Positions 1 through 8,885 of a stretch of 64,000 nucleotides of DNA are shown piece by piece; the first letter of the stretch is position 1; each line of letters starts with the position of its first letter. A program made the translations under genes and the position numbers. This DNA is from an uncultured Dysgonomonas sp. Its GTDB lineage: Bacteria > Bacteroidota > Bacteroidia > Bacteroidales > Dysgonomonadaceae. The notes under the pieces are model-generated. The model did not search any database. It was not told where the DNA came from and saw only the letters and a list, made by a program, of their open reading frames with translations. The DNA lies in assembly GCA_945273835.1 (NCBI GenBank), contig CALYPL010000002.1, positions 62,001 to 126,000 on the forward strand. Reading direction: 5' to 3'.

Positions 1-939
1 TGGTTCGATACATTTGCGGATTAAGTGATCTGCTAATTGCTCAAATTTAGCACGTGTCAATGATTTAACTAAGTGTTTAGGCACACCGTTGACAGGCATG
101 ATATAAGGCAAATTTATTTCAGTCGAAGTAGTACTTGAAAGCTCTATTTTAGATTTTTCAGCGGCTTCTTTCAAGCGTTGCAAAGCCATAGGGTCTTTAC
201 GCAAGTCAACACCTTCGTCTTTCAAAAATTCTTCAGCTAACCAGTTAATGATTGTATTATCGAAGTCATCACCACCAAGATGCGTATCACCGTTAGTAGA
301 TTTTACTTCAAACACTCCGTCGCCTAATTCAAGTATTGAAATATCGAAAGTACCGCCCCCAAGGTCGAATACAGCAATTTTCATATCCTTGTTTGTTTTA
401 TCGAGACCATAAGCTAAAGCAGCTGCAGTAGGTTCGTTAACAATACGTGCTACTTTAAGACCTGCTATTTCACCGGCTTCTTTAGTAGCCTGACGTTGCG
501 AGTCGTTGAAGTATGCGGGCACTGTGATAACAGCTTCGTTTACTTCCTGACCCAAATAATCTTCAGCAGTTTTTTTCATCTTCTGAAGAATCATCGCTGA
601 AATTTCTTGAGGAGTGTAAAGACGACCGTCAATGTCTACACGAGGAGTGTTATTGTCACCTTTTACTACTTTATAAGGAACACGTTTCAACTCGTCTTGA
701 ACCTGATCCCATGTTTCGCCCATAAATCGTTTGATTGAATAGATGGTCTTTTCAGGGTTTGTTATGGCTTGACGTTTTGCAGGATCACCTACTTTACGTT
801 CTCCACCTTCTATAAATGCTACGACTGAAGGAGTTGTACGTTTTCCTTCATTGTTGGCGATAACGATAGGTTCGTTACCTTCCATTACGGCAACACAAGA
901 GTTTGTGGTACCTAAGTCAATTCCTATTATTTTTCCCAT
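1..939 (-). CDS. dnaK: Chaperone DnaK (Hsp70), 3' end cut by the window edge
   Basis: ATP-dependent Hsp70 chaperone of the cytoplasm, working with DnaJ and GrpE in protein folding. The visible 313 residues cover most of the nucleotide-binding domain: the N-terminal phosphate-1 motif [13 protein letters not shown] is at residues 5-17, [16 protein letters not shown] follows, then the phosphate-2 motif [13 protein letters not shown]. The ATG at 937-939 gives the canonical [14 protein letters not shown] start. The substrate-binding domain lies beyond the left edge. It is transcribed away from mfd, and the 244-bp gap between them holds a spaced inverted repeat. Identification is certain from the signature motifs; only the missing 3' part is unknown. 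Confidence 0.98.
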   Translation of the reverse strand, partial: MGKIIGIDLGTTNSCVAVMEGNEPIVIANNEGKRTTPSVVAFIEGGERKVGDPAKRQAITNPEKTIYSIKRFMGETWDQVQDELKRVPYKVVKGDNNTPRVDIDGRLYTPQEISAMILQKMKKTAEDYLGQEVNEAVITVPAYFNDSQRQATKEAGEIAGLKVARIVNEPTAAALAYGLDKTNKDMKIAVFDLGGGTFDISILELGDGVFEVKSTNGDTHLGGDDFDNTIINWLAEEFLKDEGVDLRKDPMALQRLKEAAEKSKIELSSTTSTEINLPYIMPVNGVPKHLVKSLTRAKFEQLADHLIRKCIEP

Positions 940-1003
940 AATTATATTTATTTTTATTTATTAAATTTACTAATCTGTTTTAACATTGAATTTGTCATTC
1001 TAA

Positions 1004-1011
1004 CAAAGACA
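1004..1011 (-). promoter_or_regulatory. Possible -7 element for dnaK
   Basis: On the minus strand this reads TGTCTTTG, one base off the Bacteroidota -7 consensus TAnnTTTG. It would give a leader of about 60 nt before the dnaK ATG. No well-spaced TTTG -33 box was found, so this is a weak call. Confidence 0.3.
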
Positions 1012-1056
1012 TATTACATTGATCAAATGCCATGCCAAAAATCAGGCATCAAAAAA

Positions 1057-1084
1057 TATGACAAATATGTGACGAATTGTCATA
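1057..1084. repeat. Spaced inverted repeat between dnaK and mfd
   Basis: TATGACAA (1057-1064) and its exact reverse complement TTGTCATA (1077-1084) are separated by 12 bases, and flanking A and T runs extend the symmetry. It lies upstream of both divergent genes. It could be an operator for a dimeric regulator of dnaK, or simply an AT-rich stem; its role is inferred from position only. Confidence 0.45.
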
Positions 1085-1145
1085 TATTTTTTAATATAAA
1101 CGCAAAACTATTAACTAATGTTTATCATTTATGGCTCGCTTTTTG

Positions 1146-1153
1146 TACTTTAG
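1146..1153 (+). promoter_or_regulatory. Possible -7 element for mfd
   Basis: TACTTTAG is one base off TAnnTTTG and lies 30 nt before the TTG start of mfd. No clear -33 box is visible, so the call is tentative. Confidence 0.3.
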
Positions 1154-1183
1154 CATCTATAATTATATAAAATACGTATTATA

Positions 1184-4100
1184 TTGAACTTATCTACTTT
1201 ACAACAGGTTTTTGAATCTCATAAAAATATCGGGGCAAGTGTTGATGCCTTACGTAAATATCGCAATTTGCATATTAAAGGCTTATTTGGTTCGTCTGAT
1301 GCAATGTTTGCCGCTTCGCTTTATCATAAAACTGACGATTGTTTCCTTTATGTGCTTAATGACGCAGAAGAGGCAGGTTATTTCTATCACGACCTCACAC
1401 AGATTTTAGGACAGGAGAGAATCCTGTTTTTCCCTTCCGCCTACAAACGTTCTGTTAAATACGGACAGGTAGATGCTGCTAACGAAATTTTACGAACCGA
1501 AGCGCTGAGTTTGTTGCAGGTCAATAATAAACATCTGATCATTGTGTCATATCCGGAGGCAGTGGCTGAAAAAGTTGTTTCTAAAGAGGCACTTGAAAAA
1601 AACACGCTTGATATTTTTGCCGGAAAAGAATCAGACCGTGAAATGATTTCTAACAAATTGGACTCTTTTGGTTTTGAGTATGTCGATTATGTTTATGAAC
1701 CCGGGCAATATGCTATACGAGGAAGTATAATGGACGTTTTTTCTTTTTCGAGTGAGTTCCCATACAGAATTGATTTCTTTGGTGATGAAGTGAATACGAT
1801 ACGTACATTTGAAATAGAGACACAATTGTCGAAAGATCGTCTTGAGCACGTTCAGATAATCCCTGATATGCAGAACGCAAATGTTGCACGTGAATCAGTT
1901 TTCGATATTTTACCTGCGAATGCAATATTAGGATTTAAAGATTTTGAATGGACTGCCGGAAAAATATCAGGTATATATAATGATGTTCTTTTGCTCGACA
2001 ATCCTGAATATGAAGTCGACTTTAAAGATAAATTAATATCAGATACTAATTTCAGAACTAAGTCCACATCCTTCAGACGTATGCATATAGGTGCAAAAGC
2101 CGATGGAGTGGCGGATGCAGTAATTGAGTTCGAAACTGATATTCAGCCGGAATTTCATAAGAATTTTGATTTGATAAGCCAATCATTTCAGACTTTCTTG
2201 GCTGATGGTTACACAATCTATATATTGAGTGACAGTACAAAACAACATAAGCGTATTGAATCTATTTTTGAAGACAGAGGAGATAATATACGATTTACAC
2301 CTGTTGAGAAAACATTATCAGTAGGTTTTCTTGATAAGACTTTGAAAATTTGCTGTTTTACAGACCATCAGATTTTTGATCGCTATCATAAGTATGATCT
2401 TAAAACAGACCGTGTCCGTTCGGGTAAAATTGCTTTAACGCTGAAAGAACTGCAACAATTTCAGATAGGAGATTATATTGTACATATCGATCATGGAGTA
2501 GGACAATTTGGCGGTTTGGTCAGGACAAATATGAATGGTAAAATGCAAGAGTTAATCAAACTCATTTATCAGAATAACGATGTCATATTTGTTTCCATAC
2601 ACTCATTACATAAAATCTCGAAATATAAAGGTAAAGAAGGAACATCTCCCCGTATCAATAAATTAGGTACAGGGGCATGGAATAATCTTAAAGACAGAAC
2701 TAAGAGCCGTGTAAAAGATATTGCCCGTGATTTGATTCAGCTTTACGCCAAACGCCGCCAGGAAGAAGGATTTCAATTTTCGCCCGATTCATTTTTGCAA
2801 CACGAGCTTGAGGCTTCCTTTATATATGAAGATACTCCCGATCAGCTTAAAGCCACAAACGAGGTTAAGCAAGATATGGAGAATAAAAAGCCGATGGATC
2901 GTCTTGTATGCGGAGACGTAGGTTTTGGTAAAACAGAAGTAGCAATACGTGCCGCATTCAAAGCAGTTGCAGATAATAAACAAGTAGCTGTTTTAGTACC
3001 AACCACAGTTTTGGCATATCAACACTATCAGACTTTTAGTGAGAGATTGAAAGGCTTTCCTTGTCGGGTCGATTACATAAGCCGTGCAAGAACAGCTAAA
3101 CAGATCAAGGATATTCTGAAGGATGTTAAGGAACGCAAGATTGATATTCTTGTGGGGACACACCGTATCGTTGGCAAAGATGTTCAGTTCAACGATCTCG
3201 GGCTATTGATTATTGACGAAGAGCAGAAATTTGGCGTGGCGGTTAAAGAGAAATTGAAACAGATGAAAACTAATGTGGATACGCTGACGATGACAGCAAC
3301 ACCGATACCACGTACACTGCAATTTTCATTGATGGGAGCACGTGATTTATCTTCTATAACAACACCTCCTCCTAACCGTTATCCGATTCAGACGGAAGTA
3401 CATGCTTTTGATGCCCAGATTATAAAAGAGGCTATCGAATTTGAAATGAGCCGCAACGGACAGGTGTTTGTTATAAACAATCGGATTAGTAATCTTGAAG
3501 AACTGACAGCCCTTATACGTCGTGAAGTACCTGATGCACGTATTGCAATCGGTCATGGACAGATGGAACCCGCAAAACTTGAAAATATCATTGTCGATTT
3601 CATCAATCATGAGTATGATGTATTGGTAGCTACTTCAATTGTTGAATCAGGAATAGATATTCCAAATGCAAATACAATTATTGTAAACAATGCCCAGAAT
3701 TTTGGTTTAAGTGATTTGCACCAATTGAGAGGAAGGGTAGGGCGAAGCAACAAAAAAGCCTTCGCTTATCTGCTTGCACCACCCTTACATACCTTAACCC
3801 CTGAAGCACGGAGGAGATTGCAAGCCATTGAGAATTTTTCAGAATTGGGGCATGGTATACATATTGCCATGCAAGACCTTGATATTAGAGGGGCAGGAAA
3901 TATGTTAGGAGCTGAACAAAGTGGTTTTATTGCAGATTTAGGTTACGAGGTATATCAGAAAATTTTAACAGAAGCTGTTAACGAACTTAAGAACGAAGAG
4001 TTTGCCGAAATATATCATGAAGCGGATGCTGACAATAAGATTGAAGGTGATAATTTTGTAGAGGATGTACAGATAGAAAGTGATATGGAGCTATTATTTC

Positions 4101-4522
4101 CGGCTACTTATATACCTAACGATTCTGAGCGAATAACGTTGTATCGTGAATTGGATAATATGAACAGAGAAACTGATGTCAAGGCATTTACTGACAGACT
4201 TGAAGATCGTTTCGGTAAAATACCTTACGAGGGGCAGGAACTTATTCGTGTGGTAAGATTACGTATGCTTGCGAAAAGTTTGGGCATCGAAAAGGTATAT
4301 CTCAAAAACGGACGGATGAGTTTGTATCTTATTCCTAATCCCGATTCATTGTATTATCAATCCAAAGTTTTTGATAAATTATTAGCTTATATACAGCGTT
4401 ATCCACGAAACTGCGAGTTGAAAGACAATAAAGGTAAACGATCGGTGGTTATTCTGCATGTTGAGAATGTAGAAACTGCCTGCCATATACTGCAAGAGAT
4501 TTGTGACGGAGGAAATGCCTGA
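1184..4522 (+). CDS. mfd: Transcription-repair coupling factor Mfd
   Basis: DNA translocase that removes RNA polymerase stalled at lesions and recruits UvrA for nucleotide excision repair. It is 1112 aa, close to the usual 1100-1180. The N-terminal third is the UvrB-like module. A CarD-like RNA-polymerase-interaction domain follows at about 415-490 (QIGDYIVHIDHGVGQFGGL). The RecG-like helicase has Walker A GDVGFGKTE near 576-584, the DEEQ box near 678, TATPIPRTL near 705, and the SGIDIPNAN...QLRGRVGR motifs. The C-terminal TRCF domain closes it. The start is a TTG at 1184: there is no in-frame ATG near it upstream, and the next Met (about residue 41) would cut into the UvrB-like domain. It converges on rarA with a 49-bp gap. 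Confidence 0.96.
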   Translation: MNLSTLQQVFESHKNIGASVDALRKYRNLHIKGLFGSSDAMFAASLYHKTDDCFLYVLNDAEEAGYFYHDLTQILGQERILFFPSAYKRSVKYGQVDAANEILRTEALSLLQVNNKHLIIVSYPEAVAEKVVSKEALEKNTLDIFAGKESDREMISNKLDSFGFEYVDYVYEPGQYAIRGSIMDVFSFSSEFPYRIDFFGDEVNTIRTFEIETQLSKDRLEHVQIIPDMQNANVARESVFDILPANAILGFKDFEWTAGKISGIYNDVLLLDNPEYEVDFKDKLISDTNFRTKSTSFRRMHIGAKADGVADAVIEFETDIQPEFHKNFDLISQSFQTFLADGYTIYILSDSTKQHKRIESIFEDRGDNIRFTPVEKTLSVGFLDKTLKICCFTDHQIFDRYHKYDLKTDRVRSGKIALTLKELQQFQIGDYIVHIDHGVGQFGGLVRTNMNGKMQELIKLIYQNNDVIFVSIHSLHKISKYKGKEGTSPRINKLGTGAWNNLKDRTKSRVKDIARDLIQLYAKRRQEEGFQFSPDSFLQHELEASFIYEDTPDQLKATNEVKQDMENKKPMDRLVCGDVGFGKTEVAIRAAFKAVADNKQVAVLVPTTVLAYQHYQTFSERLKGFPCRVDYISRARTAKQIKDILKDVKERKIDILVGTHRIVGKDVQFNDLGLLIIDEEQKFGVAVKEKLKQMKTNVDTLTMTATPIPRTLQFSLMGARDLSSITTPPPNRYPIQTEVHAFDAQIIKEAIEFEMSRNGQVFVINNRISNLEELTALIRREVPDARIAIGHGQMEPAKLENIIVDFINHEYDVLVATSIVESGIDIPNANTIIVNNAQNFGLSDLHQLRGRVGRSNKKAFAYLLAPPLHTLTPEARRRLQAIENFSELGHGIHIAMQDLDIRGAGNMLGAEQSGFIADLGYEVYQKILTEAVNELKNEEFAEIYHEADADNKIEGDNFVEDVQIESDMELLFPATYIPNDSERITLYRELDNMNRETDVKAFTDRLEDRFGKIPYEGQELIRVVRLRMLAKSLGIEKVYLKNGRMSLYLIPNPDSLYYQSKVFDKLLAYIQRYPRNCELKDNKGKRSVVILHVENVETACHILQEICDGGNA

Positions 4523-4571
4523 AAAAGATTCTAACAATATAAATGCTTCTTGATCTTATTGCTATTGAAGA

Positions 4572-5840
4572 TCAATATCTGTCTTTCCAGAGCTTTTTCA
4601 GATGTTCAACTATTTTAGCTTCTTGCGCATTGTGCTGAGGTTCCCAAAACTTTTGATTCTTGGCTTCGTTCGGTAGATAGTCTTGATTAACAAAGTTATT
4701 ATCAAAATTGTGAGCATATTTATAATCTTTACCGTAATTCAGTTCTTTCATTAATTTAGTCGGAGCATTACGCAGATGTAAAGGAACGGGCAGATTGCCT
4801 GTTCTGTTCACAAAGTCCAAAGCGGCATCAATAGACAGATAAGCCGAATTACTTTTGGGAGAAGTTGCCAGATAGACAGTTGTTTCTGCCAGAATTATTC
4901 TTCCTTCGGGCCAACCGATTTTCTTTAGTGCATCGAAACAGGCATTAGCTAACAGTAAAGCGTTCGGATTAGCCAGTCCAATATCTTCTGCGGCGGATAT
5001 GACTAAACGTCTGGCAATAAATGCCGGATCTTCTCCACCCGCTACCATACGAGCGAGCCAATAAATGGCGGCATCAGGGTCGCTTCCTCGTATTGATTTG
5101 ATAAAAGCTGAAATAATGTCATAGTGCATTTCCCCGTTTTTATCGTAACTTGCAGGATTCTCTTGTAAACGTTCAGTTACTATCTTGTCATTAATAATAA
5201 TTGTTTCACTTAGATCGGCTTCAACAATCAGATCGAGAATATTCAATAATTTACGGGCATCGCCACCTGCAAAACGAAATAGTGCATTGTTTTCTTCGAT
5301 GACAATATTTTTCTTTTTCAGTTCTTCATCTTCAGTAATAGCCCGTTGAACCAGTTCTTCCAAATCTTTTTTATCAAGAGGTTTGAGAACATAAGTCTGA
5401 CAACGTGAGAGTAATGGAGAAATGACTTCAAATGAAGGGTTTTCGGTGGTAGCACCTATTAAAGTAACCACGCCTGTCTCAACGGCATTGAGAAGCGAAT
5501 CTTGTTGTGATTTTGAAAAGCGATGAATTTCATCGATAAACAATATCGGACTGTTGGTACTAAAGAATTGATTCTTTTTAGCCTGATCTATAACTTCTCG
5601 CACATCTTTTACTCCTGAATTAATGGCACTCAGTGTATAAAAAGGTATTTCAAGCGAGTTGGCTATTATTTGTGCCAGAGTTGTCTTGCCAACGCCGGGG
5701 GGACCCCAGAGCAGAAAAGAAGGAACACGTCCCGATTCTATCATTCGGCGTAAAATTGCTCCTTCACCGACCAGATGCTTCTGACCGATATACTCCTCTA
5801 AGGAGTGTGGACGCATACGTTCAGCTAAAGGTTGACTCAT
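4572..5840 (-). CDS. rarA: Replication-associated recombination protein RarA (MgsA), AAA+ ATPase
   Basis: Clamp-loader-like AAA+ ATPase that acts at stalled replication forks and single-stranded gaps. It is 422 aa, normal for the family. Walker A GPPGVGKTT is at residues 46-54, Walker B is LFIDEIHRF, followed by the sensor region GATTENPSFEV and an arginine-finger-type LLSRCQ. The C-terminal half matches the MgsA tetramerisation domain, with RGSDPDAAIYWLARM, EDIGLANP and the late HLRNAPTKLMKELNYG. The gene has its own Bacteroidota-type promoter about 25 bp upstream and lies in a cluster of repair genes (mfd, recQ, recJ) that are not cotranscribed. Confidence 0.95.
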   Translation of the reverse strand: MSQPLAERMRPHSLEEYIGQKHLVGEGAILRRMIESGRVPSFLLWGPPGVGKTTLAQIIANSLEIPFYTLSAINSGVKDVREVIDQAKKNQFFSTNSPILFIDEIHRFSKSQQDSLLNAVETGVVTLIGATTENPSFEVISPLLSRCQTYVLKPLDKKDLEELVQRAITEDEELKKKNIVIEENNALFRFAGGDARKLLNILDLIVEADLSETIIINDKIVTERLQENPASYDKNGEMHYDIISAFIKSIRGSDPDAAIYWLARMVAGGEDPAFIARRLVISAAEDIGLANPNALLLANACFDALKKIGWPEGRIILAETTVYLATSPKSNSAYLSIDAALDFVNRTGNLPVPLHLRNAPTKLMKELNYGKDYKYAHNFDNNFVNQDYLPNEAKNQKFWEPQHNAQEAKIVEHLKKLWKDRY

Positions 5841-5865
5841 TGCTTCGGTATTAAGAAAAATCTTT

Positions 5866-5873
5866 CAAAGTTA
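5866..5873 (-). promoter_or_regulatory. -7 promoter element of rarA
   Basis: On the minus strand this reads TAACTTTG, an exact TAnnTTTG match 25 bp before the rarA ATG, implying a leader of roughly 20 nt. No convincing -33 TTTG at the usual 19-21 bp spacing was found. Confidence 0.55.
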
Positions 5874-6005
5874 AGAATTCTTTGTCAGGTATAATTCGTT
5901 CAGATTAATAATAAATACAATGTTTTCGTTAATCATAATCAATATATGTTGTTTAAGGTCAATATATTGTAAATTAATCCTTTATAGGTTGTGATCAGAT
6001 TGTGT

Positions 6006-7910
6006 TTATTGAGGTAGCTTTATACACTCTTCACTAATAATAAGCTTTCCATTATCCGCCTCAAAACGAATGACATCTGTAATTTCATTTGTTGAGTATT
6101 GAGGCAATGCTTTTATGATTGAGTTAATGCTCTGTACATTATTTTCAATCAATAATTTATTGATTTCTTGTACTATATCATTAAACTTTTTGTTGGTTAT
6201 TCCAATCCTGTTTTTTGATAAACAAACATCGCATCTGCCGCAATCTTTCGTGTTTTTTTCTCCGAAATAGCTTAGTAATATACGATTACGGCAAATTTCG
6301 TTTTGTTCTACATATTCACGCATAGCCGTTATTCTATTGGAAAATCGTTCCCTTCGGTTTTCGTAGATAGAATAGGGTATACTTACATATTTAGTATTGA
6401 TACGTGGCTGAACAAATGTGATGAGGGGATTTTTCTTATGAGGTATATAATCAATAATTTTTCTTTTTGACAGTACTTTTAGTATCTCATATACACGGTG
6501 ACGTGTAAAATTAGTTTTGGTTGCGATCGCAGATTCGTCAATATTAGCATAGTTGGCAAAAAGTCCTGTGTAAAGTCTTAAAGTTGTATTTATAACTGTT
6601 TCGGCATCATCATCCAAATCATAATGATACAACTCGTCCCGATAGATTGTGAACATTAACCTTGAACCATTATTAATTTCTTCAGAATATTCGATATAAC
6701 CTGCCATATCGAGTAATCGGAGAGCATGATGAGTTGATATAATTGGTAATTTGTATGTGGCGCAGAACTGATGTATATCGAAATTGTAGGTCATTCCGCC
6801 TCCATAACCTTCAGCTATTTGAAAGAAAAAAGCCAATGTTTCGTAAACTCTGACGATGAATTCCCTTTCGGGATATTCATTTGAAATACGTTTTTTTAAA
6901 GTTGTACTGTCTTTCTTATTGTATAATATTGTAGCATACGCCTTTAATTCATCTCTTCCCGCACGCCCCGCTTCTTGGAAATATTCTTCAATCGAGTTGG
7001 GTAAATCGGTATGTATCACAAGTCTAACATCGGATTTGTCGATACCCATTCCGAAAGCATTTGTTGATACCATAATTCTCGATTCGTTATTTTTCCATGC
7101 CGTTTGTTTGCGTGTTTTTTCTTCATGCCCCAGTCCTGCATGATAATATTCAGACGTAAAACCATTTAAGTTAAGAAAGTCAGCTATTTCTTTCGTCTGT
7201 TTACGGCTGCGTACATACACAATTGCAGAACCCTTGATGGCTTTTAAGATATTCAATAACTCCTCCGGTTTATTCTCCGTATTGCGAACTATATAAGCCA
7301 GATTTTTTCGGTCGAAACTTTTTTTATATACATTTTTTTCTTTGAAACGGAGTTGCTGCTGAATATCATCTATTACTTCAGGAGTGGCTGTGGCAGTAAG
7401 GGCTAACACAGGGACATCAGATACAATCTCCCTTATTTTTGAAATCATAAGGTAAGAAGGTCGGAAGTCATACCCCCATTGTGATATGCAATGCGATTCG
7501 TCTACAACCAACATACAAATATTCATTTCTCTGACTTTACTTTTGAATAGATCAGTTTCAAGCCTTTCAGGCGAAATATACAGGAACTTAAAATCACCTA
7601 AGATCGCGTTATCTAATGTTGTGACAATCTCCTGTCTTGTCATACCCGAATAAACGGCTAAAGCCTTAATTCCCCTGCGGTGAAGATTGTCTACCTGATC
7701 TTTCATTAATGCGATGAGGGGAGTGATTACCAAACAAAGACCGTCCATAGCCATGGTCGGAACCTGAAAAGTCAGCGATTTACCGCCTCCTGTAGGCATT
7801 AGTCCCAAGGTGTCTTTTCCTTCCGCAACAGAATGTATAATATCTTCTTGTAACGGGCGGAATGTATCGTATCCCCAGTATTTATGAAGTATTTTGTGAA
7901 AAATATCCAT
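6006..7910 (-). CDS. recQ: RecQ-family ATP-dependent DNA helicase
   Basis: 3'-5' superfamily 2 DNA helicase of recombination and fork repair. It is 634 aa. Visible motifs are Walker A MPTGGGKS (38-45), motif II DESH (137-140) with the aromatic-rich loop ISQWGYDFRPSY, LTATATPEV, and motif VI YFQEAGRAGRDE. A zinc-binding RQC region has cysteines in EICRNRIL and CGRCDVC. A short helical tail follows. I see no clear HRDC domain, so this may be one of the shorter RecQ paralogues common in Bacteroidota; other paralogues would lie elsewhere. It is flanked by a terminator upstream and is probably monocistronic. Confidence 0.93.
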   Translation of the reverse strand: MDIFHKILHKYWGYDTFRPLQEDIIHSVAEGKDTLGLMPTGGGKSLTFQVPTMAMDGLCLVITPLIALMKDQVDNLHRRGIKALAVYSGMTRQEIVTTLDNAILGDFKFLYISPERLETDLFKSKVREMNICMLVVDESHCISQWGYDFRPSYLMISKIREIVSDVPVLALTATATPEVIDDIQQQLRFKEKNVYKKSFDRKNLAYIVRNTENKPEELLNILKAIKGSAIVYVRSRKQTKEIADFLNLNGFTSEYYHAGLGHEEKTRKQTAWKNNESRIMVSTNAFGMGIDKSDVRLVIHTDLPNSIEEYFQEAGRAGRDELKAYATILYNKKDSTTLKKRISNEYPEREFIVRVYETLAFFFQIAEGYGGGMTYNFDIHQFCATYKLPIISTHHALRLLDMAGYIEYSEEINNGSRLMFTIYRDELYHYDLDDDAETVINTTLRLYTGLFANYANIDESAIATKTNFTRHRVYEILKVLSKRKIIDYIPHKKNPLITFVQPRINTKYVSIPYSIYENRRERFSNRITAMREYVEQNEICRNRILLSYFGEKNTKDCGRCDVCLSKNRIGITNKKFNDIVQEINKLLIENNVQSINSIIKALPQYSTNEITDVIRFEADNGKLIISEECIKLPQ

Positions 7911-8014
7911 CGGTCTTATCAGCTGAAATTATTTATATGCCGGTTTTAATTAGAAATTAAAAAGTAACATAAATGGCAGAAAATCTTACTTTATAAATTA
8001 AAGTGAAAAATAAA

Positions 8015-8045
8015 CTCCCCCTTTCTTATGATTGAATCGGGGGAG
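8015..8045 (-). terminator. Intrinsic terminator after the MBL-fold lipoprotein gene
   Basis: CTCCCCC (8015-8021) pairs with GGGGGAG (8039-8045), and on the minus strand the stem is followed by TTTATTTTT. It ends the recJ/MBL-lipoprotein unit about 30 bp after its last stop codon. Confidence 0.8.
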
Positions 8046-8074
8046 CGTATAGTAATTATAGATAAAATATACGA

Positions 8075-8869
8075 TTAGTGATTAGACATTGGTCTTACTA
8101 AAATTTTAATATTCTTATCGTTTATCGCATGGCTGATTTTAGCTTCATCAAATTCGGTCATATGGTAAGGATATAAATTTTTAGGTTTAATCATTTCAGC
8201 AGCGTTTATAAACATATCGTCATCCATTGTATATGGAAGATTTTTAGGAAGAAAAGCTATATCAATTGTTCCTTTCAACGTCTTCATTTCCGGGATATTT
8301 TCCGTGTCACCCCCAACATAAACTTTTAAACCATCAAAAAGCAGCAGGTATCCATTACCACGTCCTTTAGGATGAAACAAGATTGCTTCACAATCCTGAT
8401 GTACCAGATTATAAGCCGGAACTGCTTTTATAGAAACTCCATTAAAAGAGGTTGAGTCGCCATTATTGATAACGTCTCCGTATTTCAATGTTTCGCTACA
8501 TATCTTTGACATGATGAAATGTGTGTCAGCTTTCTTAACAGCATTAATCGCTACCGTGTCAAGATGATCATGATGTTCGTGTGTGATCAGAATTAGATCT
8601 GCTTTTGGCAGTTTAGAATAATCTGTAACCTCACTGTATGGGTCTACATGTATGATTTTTCCTTTGTATTCAAACATCAGCGAACCATGTCCTACAACTG
8701 TAACTCGCAATGAGTCGTTATTGGTCGGATACACATCGTAAGGAATGACTTTACCCGATTGTACGGATTCTGTATTCGATGTGTCAGTTAAATCAGTCTT
8801 GTTTTTTCGTGAGCAACTCATATTCAACATGAAACAAATACTAAAGAAAATTATAATTGTAAATTTCAT
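8075..8869 (-). CDS. Metallo-beta-lactamase-fold lipoprotein (UlaG-like)
   Basis: Predicted exported metal-dependent hydrolase, 264 aa. A signal peptide ends at a lipobox-like NMSC with acceptor Cys19. The metal-binding motif HEHHDH is at residues 97-102, after the ITHEHHDH strand typical of the fold, and YVGGDTE later supplies the conserved GGDT region. This arrangement resembles UlaG/YtnP-type small MBL-fold hydrolases; the substrate cannot be read from sequence. It starts 16 bp after recJ and shares its transcript, although one product is periplasmic or surface-exposed and the other cytoplasmic. The cotranscription therefore does not indicate a shared reaction. Confidence 0.85.
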   Translation of the reverse strand: MKFTIIIFFSICFMLNMSCSRKNKTDLTDTSNTESVQSGKVIPYDVYPTNNDSLRVTVVGHGSLMFEYKGKIIHVDPYSEVTDYSKLPKADLILITHEHHDHLDTVAINAVKKADTHFIMSKICSETLKYGDVINNGDSTSFNGVSIKAVPAYNLVHQDCEAILFHPKGRGNGYLLLFDGLKVYVGGDTENIPEMKTLKGTIDIAFLPKNLPYTMDDDMFINAAEMIKPKNLYPYHMTEFDEAKISHAINDKNIKILVRPMSNH

Positions 8870-8885
8870 AATTTCAACTTATAAT

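Noticed and set aside
4550..4575. TTGATCTT/AAGATCAA hairpin between mfd and rarA ends
   Set aside because: 8-bp AT-rich stem, loop of 10, no T tract on either strand, and it overlaps the rarA stop; too weak to call a terminator.
5940..5969. CAATATAT/ATATATTG inverted repeat between recQ and rarA
   Set aside because: Pure AT-rich 8-bp arms with a 14-base spacer; likely chance in low-G+C intergenic sequence.
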